From the NCBI GenBank assembly GCA_040954595.2, contig CM082581.2:10974001-11038000 (forward strand): a DNA stretch of 64,000 nt, written 5' to 3'. This DNA comes from Balanoglossus misakiensis (taxonomy: Eukaryota; Hemichordata). The notes beneath the pieces were generated by a model. The model ran no database searches and had not been told where the DNA came from. It saw only the letters and a program-made list of their open reading frames with translations. Numbering within the stretch: the first letter of the stretch is position 1; the number at the start of each line of letters is the position of its first letter. Position numbers and translations under genes: made by a program. Below, in pieces: positions 12,101 through 23,515 of this stretch.

Positions 12101-15100
12101 AACGTTCACGGATCACTGCATTTCCGACGTGGGCTGCTCTCTGTTGGCGAAGTCTTGCCGACAAGTGTAATTTCCACCGTGTCGATCACAGTGACAGACA
12201 AATCTTTAAAGGGCCGGGGACGGACGTACACACATATACACATACATCGGGCAACAGGCGTGCCATTTCAGATGTCAGCGTAAACCGCCCACAACTATAA
12301 TTCTCAAACATGACGAATTTCACTAAATACTGACTCGGGTGAATTCAGGACACACCATCCCTTTTGCCGTCAACTCTGCGTGTATATCGCGCAAGCATCT
12401 ATAAGCTCCCGCTGGGGAAAGATTTCTGGTCCAGCATGGCCGAGTTCTTTTTTTTACCGAGTTCTTCTGTTACCCTTTTCTGTGACGTCGGTCGCGTACA
12501 CACCTGGCGTGCGCGGTGCAACTCGGTACCGGCATGACGTCATAAAAATAACACAAGAAAATATAAGTTTCGATCTGGTTGCAACTGTTCGTGTTACGCG
12601 TGTAACTCGCAGCAAACAATGGCGCCGTATTGCCAACGTCTTGCAGTGTCCAAACTTCTGTGACACAGATACATATATATTGGTAGATATTGTACGTGAA
12701 TAATACACGACCAGAACTAATTTGGGATAATTGGATTTGCACTGTTTGTATTCAAATTTGTTGAATATTTTCCACATTTTGCGTATTATTAACTTATTAA
12801 AGAAGTGTACTAATGGAATTGGGTAAATATAAACAAAATGTACTTTTGAGAATTCGGGAATAGTTCTGGAGCACTGTAAATACTGATGGCCAAACCTGGT
12901 GATAGTAATGTCCTTGGACATCGTCTCAGGCATGGCATAGGCTTCTATCCTATTATATGTAATCCATTCTATTTAACACTAATGTGTACTCCAAAACTCA
13001 CGGATTCACAAATTACCCCAATTTATACTAATTTATTCCCGTACGTTTATTTCGTTACCTTTAGGTCATTCCACTCGGTAGAATCTGATCTGATTCGCTG
13101 TCTTCGCCTTCAATCCCGGTTCAACCCACCCTATATACCAGACAACTTGAAATCAAGGTTAGTGTTGTAAATATACCGAGTTACCTATAGCTTTGTAGTT
13201 AAGTAAAACGCGCGAAAATACAGATGGAATTACGACCCCAAAAACAGTCTTGGTCGTGAAAATTCCGCGGTACGTCACGTGATATTAAGGACGGTAAAGC
13301 CATGGGCACCACGCTCGCACCCATCCTTAAAGACTCGATCATCCGACCCCCGCCCCAACCTTTTTCACATTTCGACAAAATTTGCATCGCATCCGCCATT
13401 TCGACATACGATAAACGTATATTTCGCCGTGCTCTTGCCGAGACACAACTTTCCGTCCGTTGAACTGCCAGCCCCGATTGCCCTGTTATGATCTGCAGCC
13501 GGCGTTGCCATGGAAACTTATCTTCCATTTAGGATCGCTTGAATGGAAATTGATGCTGCGAGCCTTTCTTTGACTAGGAAGCTGTTCTGTCATGCCGACT
13601 TTAAAAACGAATCTTTCATTGCTAGTGGCGTAACCATATATGGAGGGGAGGGAATTTTCAGTCGCCATTGTTTGTGGCTTGTAGTATAGTAGACTCGACA
13701 ATACGAGGAATTTTTCTGGTGACTATACATGTATATACTTGGGGAAAAAACATGTCACAAACGATTGCTTCTACAAGAGAGACGGGTTCGGACTGTCGGT
13801 CGATATTTTCTTGCGTTTTTTGCCTGGAGCTTGTTTTTCGCGGGAAGTGATTTTTGACCTACCAGTTGATAATCGATACTTTTGCCCGAGAAGTAAATCG
13901 ATTGATCATTGACGTTTATCGTTACGCGTTTTTTAAGAACAGTGTCAGGGTCGGTTGGAAGCTGGCTGCTCTATCAAAGAAATGAGAGAAGGATGTTTAC
14001 CGCCAAAAATCCGTTCTGTGGTGATTATTCACACGCGTTATATTGGCGGGCTGTGACTAGCGATTTTCTGCTTCGTGAATACAGTGAAATTAGCGATCGA
14101 CCTTGCCAGCGACACTTGGCCCTCCCACATGCAAAGATATGACACAATCGACGGACTGCATATTGTAAACTGTCATGTGCCAGTACCATTCGTGTTTTCT
14201 CTTGCCACTAAGCGTGTAATTTATATGTCTTGAGCGGCGCTTTTTTCCGGAATGGCGCCCTGGTCTCGTAAAAGCGGAACATATCAACGTTTATTGCGTA
14301 TATTGATGTAAAGCTGACGATATTTACGCGCGGAATTATGTGCAAGCAGGCAAATTGAATCTTGCTAGCCACATCGTATTATTTGCGACCCCGAGTGTCA
14401 ACTTGTTGGAAATTAAGTCGCGGGGAGATATCTCTTTTTTATATTTTGCCTTGATTAATTGTTGCCTTGTCAACGGAGAAATTGCAAAACTATATAGTTG
14501 AGGGGCAAACGTCTAGACACCCATTCTTTCGTGGCCTATATTATGTCATTTTATATCACAATAAAACCAAAACGTAGACATCCATTTATCCATTGATCCA
14601 TCCATCCATCCATTCAGACGTTATGGAAAGAAACCGCCAATATTTGTTTTTCACTACTGTATTTTCCGTTAAAACATGTCATACTAACCACGTAGTCGGT
14701 TTGAAATTCCATACCTCACTCCAATAACGTCACGGCTGACTTGAGTTTTGGAACATTGCTCTACGTGTAATCCACTGGTGTACTTTACACGCGTTACTTA
14801 CATAGCAATTGTACACGAAAAACTCGTTTAGTCATAAACAGACAGATGTTGAAATTTCTGCCGTAGATAGATTAGCCAAGTCAGACGTGAAAAACAAGCC
14901 TCCTTCGGCAATCATTCGGGATTCAAAACGTTCGCAAACGAGCCAAGAAACAAGCGCAAGGTGTAAACAGGATGCCCTTTCGTTGCCTTTGTGCCCGACA
15001 CGACGAAATTACATTACCTTATTAAAGTCGTGTAAGGCGCTGTGTGTGTATGTGGGGTTTTGTTATAATGACTTGATGGCGAATCACCGATCGTATACAC

Positions 15101-15130
15101 GGCGGCAGAGTGACACTGCGCATGTTCTGA
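3148..15130. other. 12-kb intergenic stretch upstream of the D2-like receptor; no supported gene
   Basis: Only short open frames occur here, most without an ATG or with no plausible splice partners. Present are three perfect CRE palindromes TGACGTCA (5383-5390, 9690-9697, 12535-12542), one GCGCATGCGT-type palindrome (5333-5342, reverse sense), a C12 tract (9525-9536) and a CCAT microsatellite. The stretch may hold distal control elements of the receptor gene, but nothing in it proves that. Confidence 0.5.
14579..14615. repeat. Short CCAT/ATCC microsatellite
   Basis: An imperfect run of tccattta/tccattga/tccatcca units, about nine tetramers long, upstream of the D2-like receptor. It is a simple repeat with no coding content. 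Confidence 0.7.
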
Positions 15131-15138
15131 TATAAAAG
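15131..15138 (+). promoter_or_regulatory. TATA-like box upstream of the D2-like receptor
   Basis: TATAAAAG lies about 400 bp before the receptor ATG, in the right sense. If used, the 5' leader would be roughly 370 nt. The assignment rests only on the word and its position, and many amine receptors lack TATA boxes. Confidence 0.3.
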
Positions 15139-15533
15139 ACGCAATCGGATAGTGTGAATGCCAGAATGACCCTAATAAGCGATTGTGCGCAGCTGAATGG
15201 AGGTAGAGTGTGAGAGCGCCAAACGAAACTACACGCCGTTCGTCTCGAATGACTTACCGAGAGTTGTGAGACAGGAACTAAGTTGCAATTACCGACGAGA
15301 AAGCACTTGTGCGTGTACAGGTAACGCCGGCTTTAAATCGACGTTTAGCCTGGATATCGCTCTCCGCCGACGGGATCTGAACATACATTTATCTACCGGG
15401 TTTGAGACGCGTGCGGTGTACAACTGAAAAAACTGGTTCTTACCATCTAACCGGCTCAACGGAATCGGAAAGCGCTCCACTGCATCGTCGGACCGTGAGA
15501 GGCGTGACGCCCCGCCCGTCCCACCCTCGAACC

Positions 15534-15770
15534 ATGCCGGAGAACAATTCTAATGTCTCCAGTTGTCATTTCACGCCGGGAAAGCCGATATGGGCCGCAT
15601 TGCCACTGGGACTCCTGGTTTTGTGGATTCTCTTCGGGAATACCCTTGTGTTGCTCGCCGTGTACAGGGAAAAGAACCTGAAATCTATGTCAAACTACGT
15701 CATTGCTAGCCTGGCCACGGCGGATCTGCTGCTGGCAGTGCTGGTGATCCCGTTGGCGCTTATCTATCTG
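15534..15770 (+). CDS. D2-like biogenic-amine GPCR, exon 1 (N-terminus to TM2)
   Basis: The first 79 residues of a 399-aa class A G-protein-coupled receptor. A short extracellular tail carries two possible N-glycosylation sites (N5-N-S-N and N7-V-S). TM1 spans about residues 19-44 with the family GN pair (N36, position 1.50). TM2 spans about 54-79 with 'SLATADLL' (D64, position 2.50, the sodium site) and the amine-receptor proline P73. I choose the ATG at 15534 because the open frame upstream has no receptor character and this start gives the usual short tail. The exon ends phase 0 at a gtaagt donor just after 'LALIYL'. This matches the intron position known in vertebrate DRD2-type genes, after '...VVYLE'. 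Confidence 0.88.
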
Positions 15771-16782
15771 GTAAGTTTGATGAGTTTTGGGGCGTCTTCA
15801 CACAACCATCCGCGATATACATGAACATGTACCTAGGAATGTGTTATCTCCCCCTTCCTCCGCAATGTAATCTCGCCTCTCAAGCCTCAGAGACATAAGA
15901 TTCCGAGCACACATCTATTTTAAATTTTAACCCTACCAATCTCCCGTTTCTGTGTGGAAACATATTTCCCGAATCACTTTCTGCGTTTAATTGATTTTTA
16001 ATGGCGATCGCATCTTAGGCGTATCATAACTTAGAAAATTACAGAGCCGGTGGCCCCCGAAGCGAGTGTGAATGACGTCGGACAGATTGTAAGATTCAAC
16101 CGGCGCGCAGCCACTCTACAAATCTAAACGCGGCCATGCGTATAAGATCTAAGGTACTTTATTTTATCATATCAAAGTTTAAAGATACCCACATGTACTT
16201 GAAGTCACTTCAGTCTTGATTGTTAGCGTGATGTATTGCTGGAAAATAACGGTTTTAAAAGTCAGGGTTACATTTCACGCACGAGTTCGCCCATATACTT
16301 GGTGGAATGACTTGGATTATTGGCGTTATCTGTGATGTGATGAACAGATCAGGGGTAACATTATGAAAGCAATCGGATACTGATTGTATTTTTCATCCTT
16401 GGAGATAATTGACTGACGATGAGGAGGAGGCAGGGGTTATTCTGCGTTGTGTTGTCTTAGTTGGACAGTTCAAGTGCCACGGTGTTCACTACGGCATCAG
16501 CAACACATGGCGGTCAGTAGATTATAGGAATCGCTTTATTGTATATCTCTATTCAACCGATACGTCAAAATTAAATTCGGTATGTGTTCGAAAGCGTGGC
16601 GCTCGCTCTGCGCCGCGCCGCTGGCTGTCGACAGCGTCGACTTTGCCGTTGTCCGGGAGGATTGGTGTGTTCATAGCAAGCTATGGGTGGGGCCCCCGGG
16701 TGTGGCCACAGCTGCAATCACGCACACGTCATTGGCGTATGGGTATAGTTCGGGCATGGAGGTAGGGTTCTTTGGTTTGGGT

Positions 16783-17005
16783 AACCACGTAGCCCACCAC
16801 GTTGATTTTCAACGAGGGCGTGGTTAGCATACGGGTAACCCGGGCAACCACAGCCCACTACGGCAACGTATTTCAACGCGGACGCAATTGTGGCATTATA
16901 TAGCTCGGATTTAACCACAGCCCACCAATTAGCCCACCACAACGTATTTTAATGCGAGTGCCGTTAGCGGTTGGGTAGCTCGGAAAACCACAGCCCACCG
17001 CGACA
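16783..17005. repeat. Degenerate ~65-bp tandem repeat
   Basis: The word 'aaccac(a/gt)agcccac(c)' recurs at 16783, 16846, 16913 and 16986. Each copy is followed by a diverged 'c.acgt.ttt.aacgcg.g.g' segment and a 'ttag(c).(c)gg(gt)' segment. Spacings are 63, 67 and 73 bp, so this is about 3.5 old copies with indels. It lies 1 kb inside the receptor intron. Confidence 0.65.
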
Positions 17006-20000
17006 CATTTCAGTGCGGGGGTCGATTAAAAAATACACCAGCGTCTTTCAAGCTAACTGTCACCCTTCATCAATATCGTTAACCATGCACGCCAATTGTT
17101 AACCACATCAAGGAAACTGACGTTGACTGGATCATTATTTCTGCTTTAAGCCATCTGCCGCCCAAGTAGCTAACGAAGCGAATAATTATTTTGATATCCT
17201 ATGTAATCTTGATTTGAATTAATCGTACTTATTAATCAATTATTGACATAAAATAGGACCCGCTGTAATTACATTAGGTGATACAATCTAAAGTTAGTAC
17301 ATGATCTAAACAGTATCACATTTCAGCGTTCGTGTCGATATATTACATTCTATTAATAAAATAAAGGGTCGTTTCTTCGTAGTCAGGGTGTGTAAAACTA
17401 ACACTATTCGGATAGTAAAAATAACCCTTCGTGGAATATGTGACGTAATCTGTTGCAGGCAGGGTGGAAAATTTTGCAACTTGTCCGCCATTTTTACTGA
17501 TCAGTGGTACATAGTGTAACGTAGCTAAGTCAAATTCTCAGATGTTTCCGAGGCATAATTGAAGGCTTGTGGCTTTGTTCATTTGCATGGCGACGCAGTC
17601 CCGCTGGTGTTGGTCCTCAGTCGAACGTATACAGTGGTACGATCGAAATATTTGGTCAGCAACCAATTCGAGATGTTGAGTTTTAAATTCGAAAGTGGTG
17701 TTCTGATTCTACGGCAATCATTTTGAAGGATTTTTTTTGTTTTTTTTTGGTGAAGCTATCTTTGTCACAGGGATTGCGTATTTTTGCGTAATAATATGTT
17801 CAATACGTTTTGTTGGGCTATTCAATACTCTCGCATTACCACGGTTGGAAAATTGATGGAGACTGGCAAACCGCGTGCGCTCTACTTTCATTTCATATTC
17901 AAGTTGGATGAATCAAACACTCACGATGCTGAGAGCTAAAACGTGCTTTGGTCTTCCCACAGTGCAAAGCGTATTGCATATTCGACAGACATGCGCATGC
18001 GTCTGTCTCCAGGGCGTTTTAATTCATTGCGTGGGGTAACGGATGCGAAGCAGGAAACACTGAAAAACGAGACGGTTCTTAAAAAAAACGCAGACTGATC
18101 AGTAAGAGAACAATTCGTTGGAATGTGAAGCAATTAACTGTGTATATAGTACTGAAATTTTCTAGGTAGATTTTTCTGTGATTTTCCCCCGCCCGATGCT
18201 CAAATTGCCCGGATTTCGTGCGCATGCGTCTGCTTGCCATACGTTTACATTAAATTGGTGTTTTGACAGGAAAAGTCCTAGTTTATTTTCACCTTTCAAT
18301 CCTCAGGTTTGTTAAAACAATTTGACTCAGCACTGCATGAGTATTGTTGGAGGCTGTGTTTTCCCTGTCACTGGCCACCCCGTATTTTGTGTATCTCAAT
18401 ATGCCAAAAAAATCAAGCAGGGCCGAGGTCACGCGTTGGCTGCGGACGGCAATGTCGACAGTCATTAGATTTTCTGTCGTCATTTTTTACCTTGAAGAAT
18501 CCCACAACTATGCGATATCTATATATATGCGCTCATTATAATGTAGTATGTACCCGCCCTGAATGTCTTGTTTGGGGAAAAAATCCCACAGATAAGAACA
18601 TAACAATACACTTGCTTCGGGAATAAGAGTGCCTATAGATTTCATTTCTGATATATGACGTTTACAAACCCATGCCTGTGTGCAGCGCTTATTATCTTCA
18701 CCCATTCAACTACAAAGAAGTGAAAGGAAAAAAAACACAGCCTCGCTACTAACTACACTGCAAATCTGCACTGAAAGCGATTTTGTTTGGCCGCGTAAAC
18801 ATATTCATATTCGCATACATATGATGACGCATTTTCTCCATTTTTTCGCGTGGTATACGTGCACCGAGACAGACGCCCCGAGGGCAATCGGCAGAGTACC
18901 TTTCGCCAATCGGCAGCGCTGATAACGTCTTGCAGCCAGCACGATTTCAGCATTCGTAGAATCGTCCCCCAAAGTCAGCCATGCGAAAACGATGCTTCTA
19001 TCTGCCTGAGAATATCAACTGTTTTTCTTTAAAAGACATTGGAGCGGCATACTTTCCCCGTGCCTCCTTCTGGTCAGTACACACTCCCATTTCTTGAGCA
19101 ATCAAGTAAAGATAAACTGTTGAAGGAAGCAGTTGTCCTGGAAAATATTATTCATGGAGTTTTCCCTTCATTTAGCTGCTATTCTTGTTAAAAACGGCAT
19201 CCTACACAGACGACTAGAAGCCATCACACCGTGTCAGCGAACACATTTCGCAATCAAGCCGGTTCTCATTTCAGACATCTGCATTATTAACGCCGAGGCA
19301 CGAAAGCAATTTTTCGAAAATAGAGTTTCCAACATCAGATCAATACACACGAAAATTGCACTTTGCAGTAGCCAGACCGCCATACTTTTTATTAAGCATT
19401 TTCTCCTCCATACATCTGCACCTCGACAGTTGTAATAAAGGACAGTTTTTTGGCGGTCTCATTTCTTTTGACATTTAGATTGGCAGGCACTAATTCCATT
19501 GGACGGCAACAGATAAATGATCTCTAACATATTCGCGCATGTCGAAAGATAATCAGCGTTCACTATGTGTAATTCATAGAGAAAGGTAATATTAGAATTG
19601 GGAAGTATGGATGAAATTGGACAGAAGTAGAGTAGCTACATATAAAATGTCTTGAAAACAGAAGTTATTAAAGCGACACAGGCATCCAGTGCGCATGCGT
19701 CAAGATTTTCACCTAAGAAGAGTTACATAAACTACATAGCTTTACTCGCTAATATTACTATTAAACATTTTAATATTAGTATTACAATTATGAAAACAGT
19801 TTCGAGCTTAGTTCTCTTTAGATGCCGTAGCATTGAGGTGTTCCATGTGACAGCTTTGCGCCGTGAATTATTTTTGACCCCCCCCCCCCCCCAAAGTACG
19901 AGCGGAAAAGATATTTTATTATATGAATAAATGACCTGCTAGTACTCGCACATATCATAGTTATAATGACATAATAAATTGAAACATATTTTGCAACAGT

Positions 20001-20714
20001 CACAGAAAACGAGAGTAAGACAAGTTAGATTGCACCCCATTAGTTTTCGACATGATTTGCAATCGCTCAGAACCCGTGCAAAACACATTTCCAAACGCAT
20101 CACTCTGTCAGCGGTGTGAATGGTGTATGTAGTGCTTTCTGTGATTGATCCCCCGCGGAGCAGACTCTACATTTACACTTGTCGAAAAAATTAGCTGCAA
20201 ATTTTACCTATAGTTCTGCAAGTAATAATTCATGGTTATCCAATTATCAGGATAAATGGCGATTGACGTAAGGGTGTCAGAAATATTGATATCGCTTCAT
20301 GGGAAGCGTAGTGAATTATGGATTGTTTTGATTAATGGCCCGTCGCTTCGGTGGATTGTTATCTTCTAACCTATCAAAACTTCAACAATTGATCAAGAAA
20401 GCCTTGCTTCCGTGCATGGACATCGATATCTATCAAAATTTCAGAGCCATCTGCGATCCTCCTGGAACAATATTTTTTTTTCAGTCTGGGTTTATCGTCT
20501 CGTTTCATTTACCTCTTTTTCTACACATACTGAATCGTGATGTTGACGCTGATAGCGGATGATGTAAACGACGCGAGAGAACCGTGGGATATTCAGAACA
20601 TGTGGTCGGTCGTCGATAGAAAGGTTGCAGAAAATCCCGCGTTTTTTCCTATCCATTAATCTAGTGGTATTTATAACTCGAGAGAGTATTGAAATATTTA
20701 CATATAACTCTAAA

Positions 20715-20780
20715 GGGAGGGGGGAGGTAGGAAGAGAGAGGGAAAAATAGAGTGAGAGAGGGAGAGTGAGAGAGCGGGGG
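20715..20780. repeat. Purine-rich (GGA/GAGA) tract
   Basis: About 65 bp of almost pure G and A on the plus strand, with repeated gagag and ggga units. A sequence of this type could form triplex DNA. It lies inside the receptor intron. Confidence 0.6.
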
Positions 20781-21985
20781 ATGGATATTGTGTAATCTCA
20801 ACCATTCGGCAGCACCAGCTTCGCCATCTTGTCTGCGGTCAGTCACTTATTTCCTAATCACCGACACTGCAAAGAAACATTCCGTGTGCCACTCTTTCAG
20901 AATCCTACTGTGTCAAATAACGACCCCACGCCAGAAAAAATCGTCGCCACTGGCCATATCGTAGGGTGCTCTTCGTTATTTCCCACGTATGAGTTTTAAG
21001 CGAGCATTTATAGGAAGAAGTTACTCGTGCATGACAGAGAAAAAAGTCCCCCTTTGGTACACAGATTTGTAAAACGGCCCACCTCTCGTTGTAAGTGAAA
21101 GCTGCTTAAACTTGGAAAATGTCGTTCGTGGACGTTGCACACGATAACCAAATTTCATTCTGCGCGCATACACAGATTCACAACCGTTGAATTACCTGCA
21201 CGCCGGAAATGTCGTAGTAATTTGACAGAAGTTCTTGTTCCGGATCTCCCCTCGACGTCAGTCACCATTGCGCCAAATTCTTTCAGTGACAAAGTTAATC
21301 GCGGTAACCTTTTCTTCAGAATGACGGCTTCATTTACTCGAATCATTGGTGTCAGGTTGATTTCATGTAAAAACATGTGCCAACGAGGCATAAGCGAAAT
21401 TTTATTTGAAGCAGCCATCTTAGTCTGATAAAATATTGCTCGTGATGCATGCGGCAAATCATCGAGTGAGGTCACGTTGACCAGTATGTTAAACGCGTAT
21501 GAATCAAGGCCATATTTTTGACAGTCATATCACGCCCGACGCTAGCGTCATATTTCGTGTCACGTATCAGTTCGTTTTGCTGTTCCGATCGAATAAAGGA
21601 GGGTGTGGCTCTTTACAATATGTCCAATCTGCATTTCAGAACCATGTCTGAAACTTGTTTGCTCAGCTCAGCTATATTAACGAGCCTTTACAAAACGCCT
21701 GTATGACATCATAATCGTGCAGTAGGTTCTTGTTAAATCTTTATATCCCTGAAAACGTAAAACGCATATAGATAAGCATGTGTAAACCATAAAAGTTGTC
21801 CGAAATCGTAAATATGCGGTAACAAGCGGTAATATACAACATTAAATACACAACTGAGACCAAAAGTGTCAAAGGCAAAAATGTAACTGTAATAAAGAAA
21901 GCAAACAGTGTTACTAGCCAGGAGGCGAATGTAAAATACATTTCTCACACCAATGAACAATTCATATGGGTATTTAGACAGAATA

Positions 21986-22195
21986 ATTCATTCATTCATT
22001 CATTCATTCATTCATTCATTCATTCATTCATTCATTCATTCATTCATTCACTCACTCACTCACTCACTCACTCACTCACTCACTCACTCACTCACTCATT
22101 GATCATGTATAAGTAGGTAGGCAGGTATGTGTTCAACAACTAACCAACCAACCAACTAACCAGCCAACCTTCCATCCACCATCCATCATCCATCT
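21986..22195. repeat. Compound microsatellite (ATTC)n-(ACTC)n with imperfect CCAA/CCAT tail
   Basis: About 16 perfect attc units switch abruptly to about 12 perfect actc units by a single T-to-C change per unit, ending near 22099. A looser stretch of aacc and ccat tetramers runs on to about 22195. The sharp border suggests that one point-mutated unit was later amplified. Confidence 0.9.
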
Positions 22196-23460
22196 CCGTG
22201 TCACTTATTTTGTTCCCTCTCCCGATAGTCGTACCTTGCTAGGTTTAACGATTATTTGTTTGGGCATGTTAACTTTTTACATCGTTGCCCATATATGGAG
22301 TTTTCCGAAAGGTAAACTAGACGGAAGTGATCATGTGTTTCATCAAGATTAGTTGACTAACTATGAATACACGTATTGGCTGTACTGCAGATAACAACAT
22401 GCACGTACTTATGATTAGGCAGAATGAGGTCATCAATCAATGAAGCTGTAAGGTCACTTTTTACGATCCAAATGTACTTTTAATTCCAATCTGCAGAATT
22501 TCTAAACTTCCGCTGCGCCATTATATTAATCGCAGTCTGTGAACTAATGCAAAGTCGGTATAGAACCGAATTCAAAGCATACCAAGTACACATGCGCAGG
22601 GGCAACTTTGGGGTGCATCAACAGGTCGCAATTCAATACCATGGGGAGGGAGGGGGTAAGTGTGGCTCCTACGCCCCTACGCCTGAAACCACAGAACATT
22701 GGAACATAGCACTAGGCCAACAAAAAGAAGACATTATATCTTCAAGCTTTGCTCACCGTGTACTCACAATCCTTGTCAGTAACCAGTAAGATTGTGTATA
22801 TGTGAAATTGTGCTATAATAGTTTCTTCTGCTTTGATTACTGTAAACCTTCCCTGTTCATTGAGACGTGTAATCAAGAAGGCAAATTGGGATGTCAATTT
22901 GTGCCAAATTGGCACTTGTCGCCGCTTGATCTCCACTCTGGGAGCCCGCTTTTCCTAAAGCATGTGAGATAAAGATCGCTTTGCACATGCGCGTGAAGAC
23001 ACTGTACACACGCCCGCGTAATGCGGCTGCCAGAAGTTGCGTAAATGTTATCACTGAGAGTAAAAACTGATATTTTAAAATGCGTCAACCTCTCCTGATA
23101 ATTACCACCATAAAAACTACCGAGCCTTATCTAACGGTAAAAACATAGTCACATTTAAAGTCTGTTATAATTGCAACAGCAGAACGAAATGACATTTGCG
23201 AAGACCACGATAATATTTTTATTATTGCGTTGATTTTTGTTAACAATCGGCCGCCTCTTTAAAATGAGTTTTTATCTTGGTCATATTTTCCGTCTTGAGA
23301 TACCCCAGTACAGTAACCCATAAGTTCCCATCGATAAGATATTATTGGGCTGTCGTGGTGTCGTGATGATTCATTCATCTCCTGTTTATGGTCAACACCA
23401 TCTACGTGGTCACTATATCACCATGGTTACCCGGCAATGAATGAGATTGTCTGAGTATAC

Positions 23461-23515
23461 AGAGAGAGGGGGGAAAGAGGGAGCGATAGAGCTGGGAGAG
23501 AGGGGGAGGGCGACG
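23461..23515. repeat. Second purine-rich GAGA/GGGA tract
   Basis: About 55 bp of gagaggggg-type sequence, similar in kind to the tract 2.7 kb upstream. It is simple-sequence DNA in the receptor intron. Confidence 0.55.

Noticed and set aside
12454-12933. 159-codon minus-strand open frame with an ATG
   Set aside because: No domain, no splice context, irregular composition, and overlapping frames on both strands; looks like chance in low-stop sequence.
21986-22195. Regular direct repeats as a CRISPR-like array
   Set aside because: Four-base units without spacers; a microsatellite in an animal genome.
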